Below, piece by piece: positions 42,893 through 52,104 of a stretch of DNA of 64,000 nt (position 1 is its first letter; each line of letters opens with the position of its first letter). Both the position numbers and the translations under genes were made by a program. The notes beneath the pieces were generated by a model that worked only from the letters and a program-made list of their open reading frames with translations, was not told the DNA's origin and ran no database searches. Source of the stretch: Antarcticimicrobium sediminis (GTDB taxonomy: Bacteria; Pseudomonadota; Alphaproteobacteria; Rhodobacterales; Rhodobacteraceae); assembly GCF_004348975.1 (NCBI RefSeq), contig NZ_SMFP01000003.1, positions 248,001 to 312,000 of the forward strand, written 5' to 3'.

Positions 42893-43450
42893 TCACGCCC
42901 GCCCGGCGCTCGCCGACAAGGACAGCGGATCGACGCCAAGGGTTTTCAACGCCGCCTCCCACTTTCCACCATCGGAGGGACCAAAGACCAGATCGGGATC
43001 CGCATCGGTGGTCAGCCAACCGTTCATCGCGATTTCCGCCTCTAGCTGGCCCTGCCCCCAACCGGCATAGCCCAGCATCAACAGCGCCCGCTGCGGTCCG
43101 TTGCCGCTGGCGATATCCTCAAGAATGTCCAGCGTCGCGGTCATGCGAAAGACCTCGCTCACCTCCATCGAATGCAGGCTGGAGTCATAGTCGCTCGAAT
43201 GCAGGACAAAGCCGCGCGCGGTCTCGACCGGACCACCGAAATACACCGGCATCTGCCCGCGTTCAGGCTGGTCTGGCTTGATGTCGAGCTGTCTCAGAAG
43301 ATCGATCAACCGCAATTCTGCCGCTGGCTTGTTCACGATCAGCCCCATCGCCCCGTCCTTGCCATGGCTGCACAGGAACACGACCGAATGTTCAAAACGC
43401 GGATCGCCCATATCCGGCATCGCGATCAGAAGTTTTCCGGTCAGGTCCAT
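42893..43450 (-). CDS. YqgE/AlgH family protein (UPF0301)
   Basis: 185-residue cytoplasmic protein of the widely conserved YqgE/AlgH family, whose biochemical role is not settled. Signatures are [30 protein letters not shown] (about 36) and [16 protein letters not shown] (about 124). It is convergent with tsaC and divergent from a DsbD-N-like gene by about 150 bp. GGAG lies 9 nt before ATG 43450. Confidence 0.9.
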   Translation of the reverse strand: MDLTGKLLIAMPDMGDPRFEHSVVFLCSHGKDGAMGLIVNKPAAELRLIDLLRQLDIKPDQPERGQMPVYFGGPVETARGFVLHSSDYDSSLHSMEVSEVFRMTATLDILEDIASGNGPQRALLMLGYAGWGQGQLEAEIAMNGWLTTDADPDLVFGPSDGGKWEAALKTLGVDPLSLSASAGRA

Positions 43451-43598
43451 GGCGTTGCGCTCCGGCTCTGGGATCTTGTCGCCTCAACATGGCCCGCAGA
43501 CCGCCAAGGTGCAAGACCGGGCCTTTGGCGCTGCGGCAAAACGGCGACTAACGGGCTCGTGACTTGGCATTGCAGGCGAGACTCGCCATGTATGGATC

Positions 43599-44411
43599 AT
43601 GTTCAGGATGCTCACCACGTTTCTTGTCGCGCTGACGACCCTCACCACGCCCGCACTGGCTGGCGCTGGCGGCGGGCTTGGCAATCTGGTTCAGATCGAG
43701 ATTCTGGATGGCGGGCCGACCACGCGCGGCACCCATATGGCCGCGCTGCGTCTGACCCTGTCGGATGGCTGGAAAACCTATTGGCGCGCCCCGGGCGAGG
43801 CCGGGATTCCCCCCAGCTTTGACTGGCGCGGCTCGCATAATCTGGGCAACGTGGCGATCACATGGCCCGCGCCAGAGGTGTTTCATACCAACGGCTTGCG
43901 CACCATCGGCTACAAACATCAGATGATCCTGCCGGTCGAGGTGACACCGACCAACGACGGCCAGCCTGTGCGCCTGCGCGGGCAAATCGACTTTGGCCTG
44001 TGCAGCGATGTCTGCATTCCCGGTACGCTGACCTTTGATCAACAGCTTGACCCGCAAGCCGGGCGCAACCCGGCCATCATAGCCGCCCTTGCCCAACGGC
44101 CCTATTCCGCCGCCGAGGCGCAAGTCAGTGCCGCCACTTGCCGGGTGTCACCGATCAAAGGCGGGCTGCGGATCGAGGCACGGATCACCATGCCCTCGGT
44201 CGGGGGCGAGGAAATCGCGGTGATCGAAGCGGGCACCCCCGGCGTCTGGGCCGATGAGACCCGGACCCACCGTCAGGGCAACACCCTGATCGCGGCAAGC
44301 GATCTGATCAGCGAAACCGGCGGGGCCTTTGCGCTGAACCGCTCCGATATCCGCATCACGGTGCTGGGCGCGCGGCATTCGGTGGATATCCGTGGCTGCG
44401 ACGCCGGCTGA
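43599..44411 (+). CDS. Periplasmic DsbD alpha-domain-like thiol-disulfide protein
   Basis: 270-residue exported protein: signal peptide about 1-21 (ALA cleavage) and a beta-rich DsbD-N/DsbC-like domain. The Cys pair CSDVC near residue 132 sits in a [10 protein letters not shown] motif seen in the N-terminal domains of DsbD/ScsB proteins. It lacks the DsbD membrane and thioredoxin domains, so it would need an electron donor such as CcdA. The role is thiol reduction in the periplasm, by family. A second Cys pair (CRVSP and the final RGCDAG) lies further on. Start ATG 43599 has only a weak ribosome site. Confidence 0.75.
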   Translation: MFRMLTTFLVALTTLTTPALAGAGGGLGNLVQIEILDGGPTTRGTHMAALRLTLSDGWKTYWRAPGEAGIPPSFDWRGSHNLGNVAITWPAPEVFHTNGLRTIGYKHQMILPVEVTPTNDGQPVRLRGQIDFGLCSDVCIPGTLTFDQQLDPQAGRNPAIIAALAQRPYSAAEAQVSAATCRVSPIKGGLRIEARITMPSVGGEEIAVIEAGTPGVWADETRTHRQGNTLIAASDLISETGGAFALNRSDIRITVLGARHSVDIRGCDAG

Positions 44412-44418
44412 TACGCAG

Positions 44419-44853
44419 ATGACGGCAACGCCCCGTCTTGGTGCCATCGCGGTTCTGGTCGAGGGTGACCGGGTGCTGTTGGCACAACGTGGCAAATCCC
44501 CCGACAAAGGGCTTTGGGGATTTCCCGGCGGCCATGTCGAACCCGGCGAGACCGCGTTGGAGGCCGCCCGACGCGAGTTGCGCGAGGAAACCGGGCTAGA
44601 GGCGCGCCCCGTCGAATATCTGACCAACATCGACCTGATCCGCCGCGATGAGGCGGGCGAGGTCACCGTTCACTACCTGTTGGCCGCCGTGCTCTGCGCC
44701 GATCCGGTGGGCACGCCGCAGGCCGACGATGATGCCCAGGACGTGGCTTGGTTTCCGATCGACCAGATCCGCGCCGGGGCCTTGCCGATGAGCGCACGGG
44801 TCGGTGAGGTGATGGAGCTGGCGTTGACCCGCCGCCGGGCGTTGTCGCGATAA
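44419..44853 (+). CDS. Nudix hydrolase
   Basis: 144-residue Nudix protein. The Nudix box GX5EX7REUXEEXGU is complete, from [12 protein letters not shown] to [10 protein letters not shown] (about 37-59). It would hydrolyse a nucleoside diphosphate linked to another group; small NTP-cleaning Nudix proteins start similarly ([23 protein letters not shown]). ATG 44419 follows the DsbD-like gene by 7 bp, so they may share a transcript. A GTG at 44392 inside that gene would add nine residues. Confidence 0.85.
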   Translation: MTATPRLGAIAVLVEGDRVLLAQRGKSPDKGLWGFPGGHVEPGETALEAARRELREETGLEARPVEYLTNIDLIRRDEAGEVTVHYLLAAVLCADPVGTPQADDDAQDVAWFPIDQIRAGALPMSARVGEVMELALTRRRALSR

Positions 44854-44915
44854 AGACGCGCTCACTCAGCGAACCAAACGAACGCGCGCGGCATCAAAGC
44901 CTGAAGAGCGCCCAC

Positions 44916-47900
44916 TTAGACCCGCCGTGCGGACCGCGCATAGACCAGCGCCGAGATCAGATAGACCGCCAGCACGATCACCAGCGCGCCCACGGCAAAG
45001 GCCAGCAGCGCCGCGCGCACCGCCTCCATCCCGCTCAGCAGCGGCAGCGCCGCGATCAGGGCCTGTGGCAGCCCGCCCTGCACCAGCGCCCAGCCCATGG
45101 TCGCCCCGAGCCAGCCCAGCAACAGAACCCCGGCCCCCAGCACCGCGCCCCGCAGCGCCCGGTTGGGGCTGTAAATCGCCCGACGCAGCGCGGTCAGCGG
45201 ACGCGACACGTCATGCTGCATCGCCACCAGCGCCGGCACCACCAGCAGCACCAGCACCACGCCGAAGCCCAACCCGTAAACCAGCGTGATCACCGTGGGT
45301 TTCAGGAACTGCGCCTGCTGCGATTTCTCGTACAACAGCGGCGCCAGCCCCAGCACGGTGGTCAGCGTGGTCAACAACACCGGCCGCAACCGGTCGGCGG
45401 CAGCGTCAATGATCGAAGGGATCAGCCCGCGCTCTTTGGCGTATTCGTCGATGGTGCTGACCAGCACGATGGAATCGTTGATGATGATCCCGGTCATGCC
45501 CAACAGCCCCACCACCGTAAACATGCTCAGCGGCACGTCCCAGATGTAGTGGCCCCAGATCGTGCCAATCAAGCCAAACGGGATCACCGCCATTACCACC
45601 AGCGGCCGGGTCCAGCTGGCAAACACCCAGGCCAGCACCAGATAAATCCCGGTCAGACACAGGATCAGACCGTTGCGCGCATCGCTCAGAAATTCGTTCT
45701 CCTGCTCGCTCAACCCCGACAGGGTCCATTCCACCTGCCGTTCGCTGGCGATCTTTGGCAGGATCTCGTCCTTCAGCGCCTGCTGAATTTCGGCCGCCCG
45801 CGCCGGGTCATCCTCTGAGATATCGCCGGTTACGCTGATCAGCCGCAGCCCGTTCTCGCGCCGCACAGAGGAAAAGCCGGTGCGCTGCTCGACGCTGACA
45901 AGATCGGCAAGCGGCACATAGATGCCAGCCGGCGCGCGCATCTGCGTGCGCTCAAGGAAATCGGCAGACAGCTCGCCCTCCGGCAGTTCGACCCGGATCG
46001 TGGCGCTGCGCGGCCCGTCGGGATAGGTCGCCGCCTCGATCCCGTTCAGCCGGTCGCGCAGGGCGCGGCCCAGCGTGTCGATGGTGAACCCCAGCGCCTG
46101 CCCCTGCGCGGTCAGGTCAAGGATCAGCTCTTCCTTGTCATAGGCCAGGTTGTCCTCGACCGCCGAGACCTCCGGATAGCGCAACAGCGCCGCCTGCAGA
46201 TCCTGACTGGCGGACTTCAGGGTTTGTACATCCGCGCCATAGAACTGTACGTCCAGCGCATCGCCGCCAGGGCCGGAACGCCAGCCGCGAAAGCTGATCG
46301 TTTCGGCCATCGGGTGGCGGCGCACCGCATCTTGCAATTCAGCCACCAGCGCAAAGCTGGAATAGGGCCGCAGATCGGCGTCGATCAGCTCGATCGAGAT
46401 GCCGCCCAACAGGTCGGCGTCCTTGGTCTCGACCCCCGCCAGCCCGCGCCCGGCGTTGCCGCCGACCTCGGCCATGACATAATCGAGCGGATTGCGGCCA
46501 TAGCGTTGCTCGTAATCCTTGCCCAGCTCTTCGGTGGCGCGCTGCATCTCGCGCATCATCGCCAGCGTATCGGCCCGCGTCGCGCCCTCGACCATGGCGA
46601 AATTGCCGGTGACCGAGCCGCGTTCAGGCGCGTTGAAAAAGCGCCATTGCACATCGCCGCGGATAAGCAGAGCCAGTTGCCCAGCCAGCACCACGACCAC
46701 CCCGGCCATCACCACGTAACGCCCCCGGACCACCCAGACCATGAGGTGGCGGAACACATGATCGCGCACCCAGCGAAAGCCCCGGTTCACCACCCGGTTG
46801 GGCAGGTCGTACCAATGTTCCTTGGCCGAATGGGCAATGGCGTGGGACATGTGGTTGGGCAGGATCAGGAAACATTCCACCAGCGAGGCCAGCAACACCA
46901 CGATCACGGTAAAGGGGACATCCTTGATCAGGTCGCCAAAGCGCCCGCCAATCGCGGTCAGGCCGAAAAAGGCGATCACCGTCGTCATCGTCGCGGCCAG
47001 CACCGGCATCGCCATGCGCCGCGCCGCATTCTCGGCCGCCGCCACCGGATGTTCCCCCAGTCGCCGGGCGCGGAAATCCGCGTGTTCGCCGATCACGATG
47101 GCATCATCCACCACGATGCCCAAGGTGATGATCAGGCCAAACAGGCTGATCATGTTGAAGGTCAGACCAAAGGCATACATCAGGGCAATCGCGGCAAACA
47201 TCGAGGCCGGGATGCCGGCGGCAACCCAGAAGGCGATGCGCGCGTTCAAGAACAGGAACAACAGCGCCACCACCAGAACCAGCCCCATCAGCCCGTTGTC
47301 GAGCAGGATGGTCAACCGGCCCGAGATCGCCTCGGCCCTTGTGCGGATCAGTTCCAGCGTCACCCCCTGCGGCAGGCTCAGCTGCATCTCGGCGGCGACA
47401 TCCTCGACCTCGTGCTGGATCTTGATCGCATCGCCCCGGTCAGAGCGATCCACCCGGATCGACATCGCCGGATTGGCACCAACGAAATAGCTGCGCGCGC
47501 GGTCCACGCCTTCGACCCGGATCTCGGCCACCTCGCCGATGGTCAGCTTGGAGCCGTCGGTATTGGAGCGCAGCACGATCCCCGCGATGTCGTCGCGACT
47601 GCGCTTTTCGGTGCCGGTGCGCACGCGGGCATTGGCCCCGGTGACATCGCCAGCCGGGGCGGCGTCGACCTCTGCCGCGATGACGGCGGCGATTTCGGCC
47701 ATCGTGATGTCATGCTCCATCAAGGCGCGCGAGGGCACCTCGACCACGGTTTCGGGGGCGGCGACACCGCGAATGGTGGTGCGGGTAACGCCCACGGCAA
47801 ACAGCCGCGTGACCAGTTCATCGGCGAACAGACCCAGCTGTTCCGGGGACACCGGGCCGGTGATCACCACATCCGTCACCCGGTCGCGCCAAGCGCCGCG

Positions 47901-48311
47901 CCGGACCGAAGGATCTTCGGCGTCTTCCGGCAGGGTGGTGATCGCATCCACCGCCGCTTGCACGTCATCGGTGGCCTGGGCCATGTCCCAGCCCGGTTCG
48001 AAATCAAGCGTGATGCTCGCCCAGCCTTCGCGCGAGACGGATTGGGTGCTTTCCACCCCGTCGACCGCCAACAGCGACGGTTCCAGCACCTGCACGATGG
48101 CGCCATCCACATCCTCGGGGCCGGCGCCCTCCCATTCGACCGAAACGGTGACGGTCTCGATGACCACATCGGGAAAGAACTGTGCCCGCATGTTGGGGAT
48201 CGCCGCAGCCCCCAACACCAGCAGCAGCACAAGCAGCAGGTTGGCGGCGGTCTTGTGGCGGGTGAAATAGCTGAGCAGCCCACCGGCCCGCAGCGGAAGA
48301 TCGCGCGCCAT
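44916..48311 (-). CDS. RND-family transporter permease with C-terminal membrane extension
   Basis: 1131-residue RND protein. The standard core has a first helix at about 20-37, proton-relay GIVVDDAIVIGEHAD (about 396) and a last bundle ending near LVVPALVAMQHD (about 1025). A further ~95 residues follow with two more hydrophobic helices (GAVLGAGVLLLGWLGATM and ALLAFAVGALVIVLAVYL), giving about 14 instead of 12. It is 3 bp after its adaptor gene. No outer-membrane partner gene is present. Cargo unknown. It runs convergently toward the Nudix gene with 62 bp between. Confidence 0.92.
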   Translation of the reverse strand: MARDLPLRAGGLLSYFTRHKTAANLLLVLLLVLGAAAIPNMRAQFFPDVVIETVTVSVEWEGAGPEDVDGAIVQVLEPSLLAVDGVESTQSVSREGWASITLDFEPGWDMAQATDDVQAAVDAITTLPEDAEDPSVRRGAWRDRVTDVVITGPVSPEQLGLFADELVTRLFAVGVTRTTIRGVAAPETVVEVPSRALMEHDITMAEIAAVIAAEVDAAPAGDVTGANARVRTGTEKRSRDDIAGIVLRSNTDGSKLTIGEVAEIRVEGVDRARSYFVGANPAMSIRVDRSDRGDAIKIQHEVEDVAAEMQLSLPQGVTLELIRTRAEAISGRLTILLDNGLMGLVLVVALLFLFLNARIAFWVAAGIPASMFAAIALMYAFGLTFNMISLFGLIITLGIVVDDAIVIGEHADFRARRLGEHPVAAAENAARRMAMPVLAATMTTVIAFFGLTAIGGRFGDLIKDVPFTVIVVLLASLVECFLILPNHMSHAIAHSAKEHWYDLPNRVVNRGFRWVRDHVFRHLMVWVVRGRYVVMAGVVVVLAGQLALLIRGDVQWRFFNAPERGSVTGNFAMVEGATRADTLAMMREMQRATEELGKDYEQRYGRNPLDYVMAEVGGNAGRGLAGVETKDADLLGGISIELIDADLRPYSSFALVAELQDAVRRHPMAETISFRGWRSGPGGDALDVQFYGADVQTLKSASQDLQAALLRYPEVSAVEDNLAYDKEELILDLTAQGQALGFTIDTLGRALRDRLNGIEAATYPDGPRSATIRVELPEGELSADFLERTQMRAPAGIYVPLADLVSVEQRTGFSSVRRENGLRLISVTGDISEDDPARAAEIQQALKDEILPKIASERQVEWTLSGLSEQENEFLSDARNGLILCLTGIYLVLAWVFASWTRPLVVMAVIPFGLIGTIWGHYIWDVPLSMFTVVGLLGMTGIIINDSIVLVSTIDEYAKERGLIPSIIDAAADRLRPVLLTTLTTVLGLAPLLYEKSQQAQFLKPTVITLVYGLGFGVVLVLLVVPALVAMQHDVSRPLTALRRAIYSPNRALRGAVLGAGVLLLGWLGATMGWALVQGGLPQALIAALPLLSGMEAVRAALLAFAVGALVIVLAVYLISALVYARSARRV

Positions 48312-48314
48312 CGC

Positions 48315-49772
48315 CTAGCCCCCCATCCGGGACTCGATCCGCTCGACCAGTTGCGCCGGCACCTGCGCGCCGCCCAGTTGAGCCAACACGCGGACCTTCA
48401 TTTCCTTGGGCATGCCGGTATTGGCCTCGACCAAGGCCACCAGCCGCGCGCGCCGCTCGTCGCTAAGGTCCAACATCGCGGCCTCGGACGGGATCGCCTG
48501 CGCCTCTTCGCGCAGCGGGCGCACCCGGATGCCCGCCCCCAAAAGAGGCGTGCGCCCGATCACGACCTCGCGCCCCGCAAGCCCCGCGCCGCGCAGCAGC
48601 ACATCGTCGCCCTGCCGCCGCACCAGTTCCACCGGCAGCGACTCAAGCCGGTCTTCGGCCCCCAGCACAAGCACGGTGTTCGCCCCATCCAGCGCTGAGG
48701 CCGGCAGCCGCACCACCTGCTCCAACGGCGGCTCCTCGACCGCGACGGTGACGAAATCGCCCGGTTTGAAGCCCGGCGCGCTGTCCAGTCTTGCATAGAT
48801 CATGCGCCCGGTCTGCCCCGCGTCGGTTGCCGCGCTGTCGCGGCTGATCCGTCCAAAGGCCACCAGCGCCGCGCCGCTCACATCCAGCGTGGCGGTGACC
48901 GGGGCCGGGATCAGATCGCCCGCCCCATCCAGCAGCCGGGCATATTGCGCGGTCGAGACGCGAAAGGCGATCTCCAGCGCGTCGGGGTCGATCAGTTCGG
49001 CCAGTTTCTCGTTGGAGGACACCAGCCGCCCCTCGACCACGGTGACATTGGACAGCGTCCCGTCAAAGCTGGCGGTGATCGTGGTATCGGCCAGCGCCCG
49101 CGCGGCATCGGCCAGGGCGATGCGCGCACGGGCCTGCCGGGTTTCCCCCTGATCCACCCGCGCCTCGGACTGGGCCACGACCTGACGCCGCGCCAGAACC
49201 GCCTGCCGCGCGGCCGCCAGCGCCAGTTCGGCCACCTCGACCGTGGCAGCGGTGCCGACGCCACGCTCTTGCAGGCCGGTCTGACGCAGGAACGCACGGT
49301 TGCGCAGATCCTCCTGATCGCGGGCGGCGGACAATTCGTCCTGCGCAAGGATCAGTGCACGGGCGGCGTCGCGCTGTTCGGCCTCGGCATCCAGCAGATC
49401 GCTTTTGGCCCGGTCCAATGTCGATTGCGCATCCGCCGGGTCAAGCTGCGCCAACAGCTGTCCCGCCGTGACACTGCCGCCATCCTCGAACCCTTCGGCC
49501 AGCGCGATCACCCGCCCGCCGACCGCGGCGCGCAGTTCCAGCGTGCGACGGCTTTCGACCTGACCAAAGGCAGGCAGAACCGGGGTCACGGTTCCCATCC
49601 GGGCGGTCCGCAGATTGACGGCAAAGACCCGCTCGCGCGCTTGTGGCGGGCGGTTGTCCTCGGCCATACGGCTTTGCACCGCGCCCATCACCAGTTGCCC
49701 GGCATAGATCAACAACGCCAGCATGACAGACGCAAGGAACAGCCCGGTCAGACTTTGCCGCAAGAACCGCAT
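48315..49772 (-). CDS. RND membrane-fusion protein with long C-terminal tail
   Basis: 485-residue HlyD-type adaptor. It has an N-terminal membrane segment (LFLASVMLALLIYAGQLV), a lipoyl half (LRAAVGGRVIALAEGFEDGGSVT), a coiled-coil hairpin of about 115 residues (about 105-225), then barrel domains. After about residue 420 a helical tail rich in charged residues (LSDERRARLVALVEANTGMPKEMK) extends beyond the usual end. It couples the RND permease (3 bp downstream) to an outer-membrane channel. ATG 49772 is preferred to GTG 49778, which is very near the GGAGAG site. Confidence 0.88.
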   Translation of the reverse strand: MRFLRQSLTGLFLASVMLALLIYAGQLVMGAVQSRMAEDNRPPQARERVFAVNLRTARMGTVTPVLPAFGQVESRRTLELRAAVGGRVIALAEGFEDGGSVTAGQLLAQLDPADAQSTLDRAKSDLLDAEAEQRDAARALILAQDELSAARDQEDLRNRAFLRQTGLQERGVGTAATVEVAELALAAARQAVLARRQVVAQSEARVDQGETRQARARIALADAARALADTTITASFDGTLSNVTVVEGRLVSSNEKLAELIDPDALEIAFRVSTAQYARLLDGAGDLIPAPVTATLDVSGAALVAFGRISRDSAATDAGQTGRMIYARLDSAPGFKPGDFVTVAVEEPPLEQVVRLPASALDGANTVLVLGAEDRLESLPVELVRRQGDDVLLRGAGLAGREVVIGRTPLLGAGIRVRPLREEAQAIPSEAAMLDLSDERRARLVALVEANTGMPKEMKVRVLAQLGGAQVPAQLVERIESRMGG

Positions 49773-49879
49773 TTTCACCTACTCTCCGGGTCGCACACCA
49801 AGGATACTCTATAAGGCCCCCGCGCCCTGTAAAAAGCGAGGGTGCGCGGGGTAACCAAGATGTTATACGGTGCCAGAGC

Positions 49880-50422
49880 CTATTTCCGTCGCTGGTTTTC
49901 GCTCAGGCGCGGAAAAATCTCGACGAAGTTGCACGGCTTATGGCGGTAATCCAGTTGCAGCGACAGGATTTCATCCCAGCCGTCCTTGCAGGCACCGGGG
50001 CTGCCGGGCAGCGCAAACAGATAGGTGCCGCCCGCGACGCCGCCGGTAGCACGCGATTGCACCGCCGAGGTGCCGATCTTTTTCATCGACACTATGGTAA
50101 AGACGGTGGCAAAGGCTTCGATCTCTTTCTCGTACACATCGCGGTGCGCTTCGACCGTCACATCCCGCCCGGTGAGGCCGGTGCCGCCGGTGGAGATCAC
50201 CACGTCGACCTCCGGGTCGGCGACCCAAGCGCGCAGTTGATCGGCGATTTGGTCCCGCTCGTCGTGCAGGATCTTGCGATCGGCAAGGGTGTGGCCCGCC
50301 GCCGTGATGCGATCGACCAGAACCTGGCCCGAGCGGTCCTCGTCCAGCGAGCGGCTGTCAGAGACGGTCAGCACCGCGATGCGGACCGGGATGAAGTCCT
50401 TGCTTTCGTCAATTGGCGACAT
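49880..50422 (-). CDS. moaB: Molybdenum cofactor biosynthesis protein B
   Basis: 180-residue MoaB/MogA-type protein that adenylylates molybdopterin or helps insert molybdenum in Moco synthesis. RIAVLTVSDSRSLDEDRSG starts the fold, VVISTGGTGLTGRDVT (about 75) is the nucleotide/pterin-binding motif, and LFALPGSPGACKDGWDEIL near 140 is the second conserved segment. It lies 71 bp after a metallophosphoesterase gene. The other Moco genes in this window (moaD, moaE) are 12 kb away. Confidence 0.92.
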   Translation of the reverse strand: MSPIDESKDFIPVRIAVLTVSDSRSLDEDRSGQVLVDRITAAGHTLADRKILHDERDQIADQLRAWVADPEVDVVISTGGTGLTGRDVTVEAHRDVYEKEIEAFATVFTIVSMKKIGTSAVQSRATGGVAGGTYLFALPGSPGACKDGWDEILSLQLDYRHKPCNFVEIFPRLSENQRRK

Positions 50423-50493
50423 GGCGTTCAGGTCCTCTCAAAACTGGCTATCAAAACGGGGGGCCGGCAGGGCCAGCGCCCTGCGCAAAGGGA

Positions 50494-51093
50494 TTATGAT
50501 GCGACGTCGAACCAAGTGCCTGCGGGGCCAAGGTTGACCACCTCGGACACGCCGATATGGCCGCGCTCGCCCCAGCAGTCGTGGATATGACCGCAAAGCA
50601 CCAGTGGCGGGGCGATGCGTTCGATGGCGGCGCGGACCGCCTCCGACCCCACCGACAGCCCCTGCGAGGTGCGGTCGGCCACGCCCTTGGGCGGCGAATG
50701 GGTGATCAAGATGTCGGCGCCCTCACAAGGCGCCAGAAGCGCGGCGGCCTCCTCCTCCGTCAGGTTCCAGGACCACGCGCCAAAAGGGGGGGCAGGCACC
50801 CCGCCGCCCAGACCGAAGATTTTTATCCCAGCGATCTCGGCCCCTTCTCCGTGCAGAACAGTGGCCCCGGGCAAGGCCGCAGCCCGCAACTCATCGGCGC
50901 TTTCCGCGTTGCCCGGCACCAGCACCATCGGCGCGGGGATGCCCGACAGCAGCTCCATCGCCTGATCGAGCCCTTGGCGCATGTTGCAGAAATCCCCCGC
51001 ACCGATCACCAGATCGGCCCCGCCGCTGGCCGCGACCAGATCTGCCGCCGCAGGGCGGGACAGATGCAGGTCGGAAAAGGCAAGAATTCTCAT
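50494..51093 (-). CDS. Metallophosphoesterase (calcineurin-like)
   Basis: 199-residue phosphoesterase with the metal-binding motifs in order: AFSDLHLS (residue 4), GAGDFCN (about 36; Asp), VPGNAESADEL (about 60; Asn), THSPPKGV (about 131; His) and CGHIHDCWGE (about 168; His pair). The substrate is unknown; the YfcE-like size allows phosphodiesters or nucleotides. ATG 51093 follows GAGGGGAGAGAGG and starts 24 bp after the upstream glycosylase gene, suggesting a shared transcript. Confidence 0.85.
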   Translation of the reverse strand: MRILAFSDLHLSRPAAADLVAASGGADLVIGAGDFCNMRQGLDQAMELLSGIPAPMVLVPGNAESADELRAAALPGATVLHGEGAEIAGIKIFGLGGGVPAPPFGAWSWNLTEEEAAALLAPCEGADILITHSPPKGVADRTSQGLSVGSEAVRAAIERIAPPLVLCGHIHDCWGERGHIGVSEVVNLGPAGTWFDVAS

Positions 51094-51117
51094 CCTCTCT
51101 CCCCTCAGTCTCTCCAC

Positions 51118-51891
51118 TCACTTCAACTTGGCCCGCACCTCCAGCAGATCGGCCCAAGCCTCTCGCTTCTCCGCAGGATGGCGCAACAGATGGGCCGGGT
51201 GGACCATCGGCAGCACCGGCTTGCCCAGCGCCTGTTCCCACGATCCGCGCAATCGCGTGATGCCGCGCTTGCCCAGTACCGCCTGACAACTGACATTGCC
51301 CATCAGGACGATCACCTTGGGGTCGATCAATGCGACATGACGTTCCAGAAACGGTTTCATCATGGCGATCTCATCCGGGCGCGGCTCGCGATTCTGCGGC
51401 GGGCGCCAGGGCATCACATTGGTGATATAGACATCGACCTGCCGCGACATCCCGATCGCCGCCAGCATCCGGTCGAGCAGATGCCCGGCCGGGCCGACAA
51501 AGGGACGCCCCTCGCGGTCCTCTTCCCGGCCCGGAGCCTCGCCGATGATCATTACCGGCGCGCCGGGCGCTCCGTCGGCAAAGACCAAGTTGCGGGCGCC
51601 TTTTTTCAGCTCACAGTGTTCAAACCCATCCATCGCGGCGCGCAACGCCTCTATCGTCGGGGCCGCCTGCGCCGCGGTACGGGCAACCTCGACCGGGTCA
51701 AGCTTGGGTCGTGGCCGCGCGGCGGGCGAGGCGGTTTCGGCAGCGACAGCCGCCACCTTGGGCACAGGCCGCAGCTTGTCCGGCAAGTCATAACGGTTCA
51801 CCGGCGTGTCGCCGATGGCGTCGGTTGCTCCCAACTCGATCTGCCATTCAAGCAGCGCGCGGGCGGTATGAAAGTCAATCTGCGATTCCAT
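51118..51891 (-). CDS. Uracil-DNA glycosylase superfamily protein, Fe-S cysteines mostly lost
   Basis: 257-residue DNA-repair glycosylase by motifs: GEAPGREEDREGRPFVGPAG (motif 1) and MVHPAHLLR (motif 2), both of family 4. An N-terminal ~75-residue linker rich in Ala and Pro precedes the domain. In family 4, four Cys hold a 4Fe-4S cluster. Here only one (FEHC) of the first pair is kept, the Cys before RPP is Trp (MPWRPPQN), and the fourth is Met (EIAMMKPFL). The cluster is therefore probably absent. Uracil removal is likely but unproven. Upstream of a phosphoesterase gene. Confidence 0.85.
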   Translation of the reverse strand: MESQIDFHTARALLEWQIELGATDAIGDTPVNRYDLPDKLRPVPKVAAVAAETASPAARPRPKLDPVEVARTAAQAAPTIEALRAAMDGFEHCELKKGARNLVFADGAPGAPVMIIGEAPGREEDREGRPFVGPAGHLLDRMLAAIGMSRQVDVYITNVMPWRPPQNREPRPDEIAMMKPFLERHVALIDPKVIVLMGNVSCQAVLGKRGITRLRGSWEQALGKPVLPMVHPAHLLRHPAEKREAWADLLEVRAKLK

Positions 51892-52043
51892 GGCCGGACC
51901 CTAACGCCGAAACCGATCCCGCAAAAGCGCATAGCGCGCGGCATTGCGCGGCGGCGCGCATCAATGGGCGATCGTACAGAGGGGCACATTGATTGATTGG
52001 CGAATGAATGGCGCCAAAGCCACCAAAGGGGGCGCGGCCGATG

Positions 52044-52072
52044 TTGCCCCGCCTGCCCGGCCTTTCTATAAG
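52044..52072 (+). promoter_or_regulatory. Candidate pyrB promoter
   Basis: TTGCCC (52044-52049) and TATAAG (52067-52072) with a 17-bp spacer, ending 32 bp before the pyrB ATG. This leaves a short leader of about 25 nt, with no room for a pyrimidine attenuator hairpin. Confidence 0.55.
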
Positions 52073-52104
52073 CAGAGCAGCAGACAAGCCGGAGCGCCGC
52101 CCGC

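Noticed and set aside
46224-48698. Long plus-strand frame opposite the second RND pump
   Set aside because: Same antisense composition; both the permease and adaptor on the minus strand have full family motifs.
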